Part shown: piece after piece, positions 1 to 5,378 of the stretch
Layout: each line of letters starts with the position of its first letter
Position numbering within the stretch: the stretch's first letter is position 1
Source: Candidatus Omnitrophota bacterium
GTDB taxonomy: Bacteria > Omnitrophota > Gorgyraeia > S143-82
Assembly: GCA_027065215.1 (NCBI GenBank)
Contig: JAMOOT010000214.1
Coordinates: 1 to 8,685 of the forward strand
Direction: 5' to 3'
DNA: 8,685 nt
Made by a program: the position numbers and the translations under genes
Notes under the pieces: generated by a model
Told to the model about the DNA's origin: nothing
Database searches by the model: none
The model's input: only the letters and a program-made list of their open reading frames with translations

Positions 1-791
1 TGACTCATCAAAGATATAAAGACATCCCTACCAAATTGGGAATACAACCAATTTATCCACTCAATAGACCCCCCTGCCATGTTGGGCAGAACGAGGTGCC
101 TGATTATCACTCCTTCTCTAACCGTGCCATCAGGATAAAAAAACGTCTTTGGCCTCTGCCGAAACATCTCGCGTACAGCTTCCTTGGCCACATCAGGATA
201 CTCTGGTGCACTGGCCAATCGACGAGCCCAAAATGAATGAAAAAACTTCAGATCAGGTAAATAGACATCCACAATCCCTGACAGGCGTTCAAGGATGTCC
301 TTTCTAACATAAGAAGACGTATTATAAACCAAGGGAATCCTCAGACCATCTTTTACCGCAATATCCAATGCCAAGAGGATATGAGGGAGGTAGTGTTCTG
401 GCGTAACCAGGTTTATATTGTGCACCCCCATTGACTGGAGTTTCAACATAGCATTAGCTAAATCCTCAATAGAATAAACCACCCCTTCCCTCTCTTGAGA
501 AAATGGATAGTTCTGGCAAAACACACAACGCAATGGACAGTGAGAGAAAAATATTGTCCCTGATCCCCGCCTTCCGCTTATAGGTGGCTCCTCTCCCATA
601 TGCCGCATATACCCAGATATCACAAGTTGCGCATCGGCTCCACAGACCCCTCTCTCCCCTGCCAACCTGTTAGCACCACATCGGCGAGGGCAAAGAGAAC
701 ATGACCTCATTGAATCAAACAATTCCTGCCCTAATTTACGCAACCTACCACTTGAAGCAACCTCAACATACTCGGGTAATCTCTTCTCCAT
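1..791 (-). CDS. Radical SAM protein, PflX-like (COG1313 type), C-terminus cut by window edge
   Basis: I translated this frame by hand. It is open from ATG 791 to the left edge (263 residues) with no stop, so the C-terminus lies outside the window. Residues 85-92 read CPLRCVFC, the CxxxCxxC motif that binds the 4Fe-4S cluster of radical SAM enzymes, followed by QNYP as in the pyruvate formate-lyase activase-related group. Further N-terminal, C31, C34, C38 and C50 form a second conserved-looking cysteine set (CSLCPRRCG...GVCG) typical of COG1313/PflX-like proteins; it could bind another metal, which is inference. Later segments NLVTPEHYLPH and DVYLPDLKFF also fit this group. The start is supported by AGGA overlapping the stop codon of the upstream deacetylase gene, 12 bases away, so the two are probably co-transcribed. 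The substrate is unknown; the family name does not mean that it activates pyruvate formate-lyase. Confidence 0.88.
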   Translation of the reverse strand, partial: MEKRLPEYVEVASSGRLRKLGQELFDSMRSCSLCPRRCGANRLAGERGVCGADAQLVISGYMRHMGEEPPISGRRGSGTIFFSHCPLRCVFCQNYPFSQEREGVVYSIEDLANAMLKLQSMGVHNINLVTPEHYLPHILLALDIAVKDGLRIPLVYNTSSYVRKDILERLSGIVDVYLPDLKFFHSFWARRLASAPEYPDVAKEAVREMFRQRPKTFFYPDGTVREGVIIRHLVLPNMAGGSIEWINWLYSQFGRDVFISLMS

Positions 792-803
792 CAAACACCA
801 TTC

Positions 804-1874
804 CTATAATTCATGACGTTCTAATTTCTTAAACAATTCTGACGCTTTAATTACCTTGGCATTCTCTCTTAAATAGGTCTCCATATCTATCAACGCCCGC
901 AAGGTATTCTCTCTATCATGGCCTATTAGCACAGCATATCCCTTCTTTTTCGCTAACCTAACCGCCCTTTTTATCTGCTCCTTTATATAATCTAAATTTG
1001 ATTGATTATCGATAAAAACATCTCTGGCCAAATAAGGCAAACCAAGTCCTCTACATACCTTTCTCACTACTGTTTTGGGAGTAGAAACACTATCTAAAAA
1101 GAAAAGCCCTTTCTTTTTTAGATAGCCTATCACTACTTTCATCACTCGCAAGTCAGAGGTAGCCCGAGACCCCATATGATTATTCACCCCCACTGCATAT
1201 GGAACAGATTCAATGGCCTCATCTAATATCTTCCGTATTTCCTCCTCCGTTATGTCCACTGTAATGGTATTATCTTCCCAATTTTTACGGGCAAGATTCT
1301 CTGGTTCCATAGGCAAGTGTATCATTACCTCTTTACCTGTCTTCTTTGCAAGGCGGGAGGCTTCTAAGGTATATCTGTGGTCAGGGAATACTGATACATC
1401 TATGGGAAGAGACAACGCCTCAAGCATTGGAAAATTCTCATCAGAATATCCCCAATCATCCAAGACAATCACCAAATATGGGCGGTGATCTTCTTTTTTC
1501 TTTTTATAAGAAAAAGCCTTAGGCCTCTCTCTTAAGACGGGCTTTCTTGCAACTCTTTGCTCGGTTTTAACTTTTGGTTTAGTTTTTGCTTTGCTCTTGC
1601 CAACAGGTAAATATCTATATTTTGATTTTACTTTTGATTTAACCTTTCTTTCCTTTGCTGAAATCACACGACCTTGTCTTTTCTCCAAACGTTTTATCTT
1701 AGAAGAAACCAGACTTGTCTGTCTCACTTGTTGGCGCAGTTGATTTCTTTCTTGCCAGAGAGAACGAATAATAAGGGTTTGAATAAAAACCACTACCAAA
1801 AGGAACCAAAGGAAGAATACCCTCCAATCAAGATTAGAATTGGTCTTCTTTCGCCGTTTACCTTTTCTGGGCAT
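804..1874 (-). CDS. Membrane-anchored divergent polysaccharide deacetylase (YibQ/DUF610 type)
   Basis: The 356-residue protein has three parts. A basic N-terminus leads into one membrane segment (about residues 17-38). A Lys/Arg-rich linker (about 60-128) contains repeated KxK patterns. The C-terminal domain (about 132-350) carries the motifs of the divergent polysaccharide deacetylase family (Pfam Polysacc_deac_2): LDDWGY near 139, HLPMEP near 186, GVNNHMGS near 229, FLDSVST near 259 and IGH near 317. These place Asp and His residues as in NodB-like metal-dependent deacetylases, but substrates of this branch are poorly known. The domain probably faces the periplasm or cell surface behind a single N-terminal anchor. 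I chose the ATG at 1874, which overlaps the aroF stop codon as TGATG; a GTG one codon upstream (1877) is equally possible. An AGGGCGG sequence just upstream can serve both. Tight coupling to aroF suggests shared expression, not shared chemistry. Confidence 0.9.
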   Translation of the reverse strand: MPRKGKRRKKTNSNLDWRVFFLWFLLVVVFIQTLIIRSLWQERNQLRQQVRQTSLVSSKIKRLEKRQGRVISAKERKVKSKVKSKYRYLPVGKSKAKTKPKVKTEQRVARKPVLRERPKAFSYKKKKEDHRPYLVIVLDDWGYSDENFPMLEALSLPIDVSVFPDHRYTLEASRLAKKTGKEVMIHLPMEPENLARKNWEDNTITVDITEEEIRKILDEAIESVPYAVGVNNHMGSRATSDLRVMKVVIGYLKKKGLFFLDSVSTPKTVVRKVCRGLGLPYLARDVFIDNQSNLDYIKEQIKRAVRLAKKKGYAVLIGHDRENTLRALIDMETYLRENAKVIKASELFKKLERHEL

Positions 1875-2887
1875 CACATTGTCCGCCCTACTGCCTGGGC
1901 TATCCGCTTGACCGAAGACATAAGATCTTCAAACATATCCGGAGTAAGGGACTGGGCACCATCTGAAAGGGCCTCTTCAGGTTTAGTATGGACCTCAATC
2001 ATCAACCCATCAGCCCCTGCCGCAATAGCAGCCATAGAAACCGCCTTTACAAGATCGCGTTTACCTGTCCCATGGCTCGGATCAACGACTATCGGCAGGT
2101 GAGACAACTGCTTAACTGCCGGAACTGCACTTATATCCAGTGTATTACGCGTATATTGCTCAAAGGTCCTGATACCCCGTTCGCACAATATAACCTCAAA
2201 GTTTCCCTCCTTCAGTATATACTCTGCTGACATAAGCCATTCTTTTATAGTAGCACTAAGCCCACGCTTTAACATAACTGGTTTCCTAATCTTGCCTACC
2301 TCTCGCAATAGATTAAAGTTTTGCATATTTCGGGCACCAATCTGCAATATATCCACATACTTGGAAACTAATTCAACCTGCCTTGTCTCCATAACTTCAC
2401 TAATCGTTATCAGACCTAACTCCTCCCCTATCTGTTTTAGATACTTTAACCCCTCTTCTCCCAACCCCTGAAACGAGTAAGGAGAAGTCCTTGGTTTAAA
2501 CGCACCTCCTCGCAGAATAACCGCACCAGCACCTTTTACTGCCCTGGCAATCTCACGCAATCTCTCTAAACTTTCTATAGAGCAAGGGCCTGCCATAACC
2601 ACAATCTTATCTCCACCTATCTCAACATCTTTTACTCGTATTACTGTAGACTCTGGTTTAAATTCCCGCGATACCAACTTATAAGGAGCCATCACTGGCA
2701 TCACCTTATCGACCCCTGGACAGGCCTCTATAGGTTGCCCTAATAAAAGAGACTCGTCCCCTATTACCCCAACAATGGTACGCTCTATCCCTTTCGAAAC
2801 CATCGTCTTAAGCCCAAGGCGCTCAACTCGTTCTATAACATGCTGGATTTCTGCCTCTGTAGCCCCTGTCTTCATTACAATTATCAT
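1874..2887 (-). CDS. aroF: 3-deoxy-7-phosphoheptulonate (DAHP) synthase, type I-beta with N-terminal regulatory domain
   Basis: This enzyme condenses phosphoenolpyruvate with erythrose 4-phosphate to give DAHP, the first step of the shikimate pathway to aromatic amino acids, in the cytoplasm. The 337 residues match the two-domain form known from Thermotoga maritima. Residues 1-70 form a ferredoxin-like/ACT-like domain that mediates feedback inhibition by Tyr/Phe in that enzyme. The catalytic barrel follows, with [53 protein letters not shown] and DGAQSL. The expected metal ligands are present at C102, H272, E298 and D309, the same numbers I recall for the Thermotoga enzyme. The Shine-Dalgarno GGGAGGTGA (2894-2902) contains the hisC stop codon, so translation is probably coupled to hisC. 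The end overlaps the deacetylase start. The gene appears intact. Confidence 0.96.
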   Translation of the reverse strand: MIIVMKTGATEAEIQHVIERVERLGLKTMVSKGIERTIVGVIGDESLLLGQPIEACPGVDKVMPVMAPYKLVSREFKPESTVIRVKDVEIGGDKIVVMAGPCSIESLERLREIARAVKGAGAVILRGGAFKPRTSPYSFQGLGEEGLKYLKQIGEELGLITISEVMETRQVELVSKYVDILQIGARNMQNFNLLREVGKIRKPVMLKRGLSATIKEWLMSAEYILKEGNFEVILCERGIRTFEQYTRNTLDISAVPAVKQLSHLPIVVDPSHGTGKRDLVKAVSMAAIAAGADGLMIEVHTKPEEALSDGAQSLTPDMFEDLMSSVKRIAQAVGRTM

Positions 2888-2893
2888 AAATCT

Positions 2894-3985
2894 TCACCTC
2901 CCATTCTCTTTCAGCCACTTCTTCAGAAGCCGCAAGAACCATTTGTTCTCTTCCGGTTTTCCAATAGTAACCCGTATATACTCAGGCAATCCCCATGCCT
3001 TCATATGCCTGACAATTACACCCTGGTGTAATAACCAATCAACTAATTCCTGAGATTGAGGCCCAATATGAATAAGAACAAAATTAGTCACCGAAGGAAT
3101 AAACTCCATTCCTAAACGAGACAATTCTCTCTCTAAAATCATCTTTTCCTTAGAGACAATTTTAAATATTTTCTCGTAATAGGCCTCACTATCCAATGCA
3201 GCAAGTGCTGCTTCTTGAGCTATCAAGTTAACATTAAACGGCTCGCGCACACGAGCCATCAGATCTATCAAGTCTTTTCGCCCAAAGGCATAGCCTATTC
3301 TCAACCCTGCCAAGCCATAGTACTTGGAAAACGTTCTTGCAACAAGAACCTGTCTCCCAGAATTCACCGACCTTAATATATCAGGATAATCCTCTTTTTC
3401 TCGAGCAAACTCATAATAGGCCTCGTCAAAAAACACCACTACATGCTCCGGCAAATTGTTCATAAAGCAATCCAATTCATCCTTAGTTACATATGAACCA
3501 GTGGGATTATTAGGATTGGCTATAAATATCAACTTAGTGTGGTCAGTTATAGCCGCGCGTATTGCCATTAAGTCGTACCTAAAATCTTTCATTGGAATCT
3601 CTCGTATCCGTATACCCTCTACCATAGCAGCGATCTTGTACATAAGAAATGTTGGCGTAGCAGTGAGGACCTCATCTCCCGGTCCTACTAACGACCTAAC
3701 AGCAAAAAAAATCAGTTCATCGCTTCCGTTACCAAAGACCAATTGCCCGGGGTCCAATCCAAGCATATTAGACAATCGTTCTCTTAAATAAAAAACGCTA
3801 CCTTCCGGATAACGATTCACACGCTTTGCCGCATGAGATATTGCTTTCACAACCTTAGGAGCGGGAGGAAACGGATTTTCATTGGAGGCCAATTTGCTAA
3901 CCTTTTTTAGACCTAATTCTCTCTGAAGTTCTTCAACAGGCTTACCCGGCTTATAAGTAGGTACTTTTAAAAGATATGTCCTCAT
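2894..3985 (-). CDS. hisC: Histidinol-phosphate aminotransferase family (HisC); possible aromatic aminotransferase
   Basis: This is a PLP-dependent fold-type I aminotransferase of 363 residues, the usual HisC length. In histidine synthesis it moves an amino group from glutamate to imidazole-acetol phosphate. Visible motifs are SNENPFPP (34-41), NGSDE (86-90), ANPNNPTG (156-163), FFDEAYYEF (185-193), the cofactor lysine K221 in TFSKYYGLAGLRIGY, and the substrate-carboxylate arginine R338 in YIRVTIG. The open frame extends 20 codons upstream to 4045, but that stretch is the tRNA gene read as protein. The ATG at 3985 has GAGGAGG (3991-3997) five bases away and starts with the expected MRTYLLKVPTYKPG. 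The neighbour immediately downstream is aroF, six bases away, with no other his gene in view. HisC-like enzymes can transaminate aromatic keto acids in several bacteria, so a Tyr/Phe role is plausible but is inference. Confidence 0.94.
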   Translation of the reverse strand: MRTYLLKVPTYKPGKPVEELQRELGLKKVSKLASNENPFPPAPKVVKAISHAAKRVNRYPEGSVFYLRERLSNMLGLDPGQLVFGNGSDELIFFAVRSLVGPGDEVLTATPTFLMYKIAAMVEGIRIREIPMKDFRYDLMAIRAAITDHTKLIFIANPNNPTGSYVTKDELDCFMNNLPEHVVVFFDEAYYEFAREKEDYPDILRSVNSGRQVLVARTFSKYYGLAGLRIGYAFGRKDLIDLMARVREPFNVNLIAQEAALAALDSEAYYEKIFKIVSKEKMILERELSRLGMEFIPSVTNFVLIHIGPQSQELVDWLLHQGVIVRHMKAWGLPEYIRVTIGKPEENKWFLRLLKKWLKENGR

Positions 3986-3990
3986 TCTAT

Positions 3991-3997
3991 CCTCCTC
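3991..3997 (-). promoter_or_regulatory. Ribosome binding site deciding the hisC start
   Basis: GAGGAGG lies five bases before the ATG at 3985. It settles the start against the longer open frame, which would begin inside the tRNA gene and has no comparable site. Confidence 0.85.
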
Positions 3998-4015
3998 AAC
4001 CCAAAACAAAAAACC

Positions 4016-4089
4016 CGCGCCCAGAGGGATTCGAACCCCCAACACCCAGCTCCGTAGGCTGGTGCTCTATCCAATTGAGCTATGGGCGC
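4016..4089 (-). tRNA. tRNA-Arg(ACG)
   Basis: A full cloverleaf of 74 bases can be drawn. The acceptor stem is GCGCCCA paired with TGGGCGC, with discriminator G. The D arm is GCTC...GAGC. The anticodon stem is CCAGC/GCTGG around the seven-base loop CTACGGA, giving anticodon ACG at 4053-4055. The variable loop is five bases, and the T arm has loop TTCGAAT with one G-U pair in its stem. The A at position 34 would be converted to inosine by TadA so that it reads CGU, CGC and CGA codons (family knowledge). CCA is not encoded, because the 3' end is followed by GG and a T-rich run, so it must be added by the CCA enzyme. The gene sits 30 bases upstream of hisC behind a good promoter and may form the leader of the hisC-aroF transcript. 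Confidence 0.97.
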
Positions 4090-4115
4090 AGTCAATTACC
4101 ATTTAAATGAGAGAT

Positions 4116-4144
4116 ATTTTATCCCTATGCAGGGACAATATCAA
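4116..4144 (-). promoter_or_regulatory. Sigma70-like promoter for tRNA-Arg and probably hisC-aroF
   Basis: The -35 box TTGATA (4139-4144) and -10 box TAAAAT (4116-4121) each match consensus at five of six bases, with an ideal 17-base spacer. Transcription would begin near 4108, leaving a leader of roughly 20 bases before the mature tRNA 5' end at 4089. The spacer holds the inverted repeat TCCCT-GCAT-AGGGA (4122-4135). The -35 box begins 11 bases past the dapA stop. Confidence 0.7.
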
Positions 4145-4154
4145 CCATCACAAA

Positions 4155-5030
4155 CTATTTAACCAATCCATAAGAACGAAGAACCTTTCTCAACTTATCT
4201 AAATTCTCCTTCCCCATTTCACATAACGGAAGACGCAACTCTGGAGATATCATACCCATAAGCCCCATTGCAGTCTTGACTGGGATAGGGTTGGTCTCTA
4301 TGAACATTGCTTTTACTAATGGAAGAAGATCAAGATAAATATCTCTTGCCCTCTCTATCTCTCGATTATTCCAAGCATTGATAAGTTGAACCACTTTCTC
4401 TGGGACAATATTTGCTACCACCGATATAACTCCTTCTCCTCCAACCGAAAGTACAGGGAGAGTAAGGGCATCATCGCCAGACAACAGTGTTAATTTATCT
4501 TTACATACTCGCTTTATTTCTGCCATTTGACTTAGATTTCCACTGGCCTCCTTTATCGCAACAATATTCTTGATCTCAGACAAACGCTGGATTGTCTCTA
4601 CACTCATATTTACTCCAGTACGAGAAGGGATATTGTAAAGGATAATCGGAATATCTACCTCTTCTGCAATGGTCTTGAAATGCCTATACAATCCTTCCTG
4701 AGTAGGTTTGTTATAGTAAGGGCAGACCTGAAGAGAACCATCTGCCCCAGCCTTTTTGGCGTGCTTAGTCAATTCAATAGCCTCTTTGGTATTATTCGCC
4801 CCAGTACCAGCAATTACTGGAATCCTACCAGCCGCAGCACTAACCACCGCCTCAATCACATCGGCATGCTCTTCCATTGAGAGCGTCGCTGATTCACCTG
4901 TTGTGCCACAGGGTAAAATGGCATGTGTCCCAGCTTTCACATGAAAATCTACTAATTTCTGTAAGGCCTTATAATCGACCCTTCTTTTCTTAAAAGGCGT
5001 AACCAAAGCAACGATAGATCCCCTAAACAT
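4155..5030 (-). CDS. dapA: 4-hydroxy-tetrahydrodipicolinate synthase (DapA)
   Basis: DapA condenses pyruvate with aspartate semialdehyde, the committed step to diaminopimelate and lysine, in the cytoplasm; it is usually a homotetramer. The 291 residues equal the usual length. Key features are GTTGES (42-47, pyruvate-binding Thr pair), YYNKPTQEG (105-113), YNIPSRTGV (132-140, with the proton-relay Tyr and the aspartate-semialdehyde-binding Arg), IKEASG with Schiff-base lysine K160, and GDD at 185-187. ATG 5030 is preceded by AAGGAGGAG (5034-5042). The gene appears to be transcribed alone: a candidate promoter sits about 50 bases upstream, a terminator separates it from the previous gene, and the tRNA promoter follows its stop. 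Some members of this superfamily are other pyruvate-dependent aldolases, but the full motif set favours true DapA. Confidence 0.96.
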   Translation of the reverse strand: MFRGSIVALVTPFKKRRVDYKALQKLVDFHVKAGTHAILPCGTTGESATLSMEEHADVIEAVVSAAAGRIPVIAGTGANNTKEAIELTKHAKKAGADGSLQVCPYYNKPTQEGLYRHFKTIAEEVDIPIILYNIPSRTGVNMSVETIQRLSEIKNIVAIKEASGNLSQMAEIKRVCKDKLTLLSGDDALTLPVLSVGGEGVISVVANIVPEKVVQLINAWNNREIERARDIYLDLLPLVKAMFIETNPIPVKTAMGLMGMISPELRLPLCEMGKENLDKLRKVLRSYGLVK

Positions 5031-5077
5031 AAACTCCTCCTTCCGCTACATAACCTGATCAATCTATAACTGGAAAT

Positions 5078-5106
5078 ATTTTAAGGTATAAATAATAGAT
5101 TAACAA
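5078..5106 (-). promoter_or_regulatory. Candidate dapA promoter
   Basis: TTGTTA (5101-5106, four of six consensus bases) and TAAAAT (5078-5083, five of six) are separated by 17 bases. Transcription would begin about 40 bases before the dapA ATG. The region is very AT-rich, so a chance match is possible. Confidence 0.45.
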
Positions 5107-5325
5107 GAGATAAGGAGAAAGCATTTGAGAATAAGGGCAGAAAATATTGCATTGCGAAAAACAAGAATTGAATATGGGAGGAAGTTTTAAACGCATTTTA
5201 CTCTATCTTCTCATCTATACAGGTTATTTATTCTCCCTTTAACTTTACCTTGGGGTTACATATAGGCACTGGTAATCCCTTATTTTTGATATCACCTAAT
5301 TGATAATCCTTTTCACTAAAATAAC

Positions 5326-5349
5326 AGGGCATACTAAGAAGTATGCCCT
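5326..5349 (-). terminator. Hairpin terminator after the 854-residue protein gene
   Basis: A perfect 10-base-pair stem (AGGGCATACT with AGTATGCCCT) closes a four-base loop. It starts 29 bases after the stop codon at 5379. On the minus strand it is followed by GTTATTTTAG, a T-rich but interrupted tract, so it fits a Rho-independent terminator of moderate quality. Confidence 0.75.
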
Positions 5350-5378
5350 ACTTGTTGTTTTCAACTATACTATTGACA

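Larger units (their letters stand above)
5031..5378. other. Intergenic region between dapA and the 854-residue protein gene
   Basis: This 348-base stretch holds the hairpin terminator at 5326-5349, a candidate dapA promoter at 5078-5106 and the dapA ribosome binding site. Between them (about 5107-5325) I find no convincing gene. The best short frame on the minus strand (5228..5332, 34 codons) is discussed in the findings; it has no ribosome binding site and begins inside the terminator hairpin. I could not recognise a lysine riboswitch or another known leader. Confidence 0.7.

Noticed and set aside
36..236. 66-codon plus-strand frame at the left edge
   Set aside because: It lies opposite the radical SAM gene, which has clear family motifs, and its protein has no recognisable features.
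3986..4045. N-terminal extension of hisC by 20 codons
   Set aside because: The extension is the 3' half of the tRNA-Arg gene read in frame; the strong ribosome binding site at 3991-3997 marks the true start.
4122..4135. TCCCT/AGGGA hairpin as the dapA terminator
   Set aside because: The stem is only five pairs and no T-run follows; its position within the promoter spacer explains it better.
5124..5240. Short plus-strand frames, including one from TTG with an upstream AAGGAG and one beginning MGGSFKRILL
   Set aside because: They are about 21-22 codons, have no neighbours in that direction, and lie in AT-rich sequence where such frames arise by chance.
5031..5325. Lysine riboswitch upstream of dapA
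   Set aside because: The predicted transcript leader is only about 40 bases, and I cannot find the conserved multi-helix core in the region.
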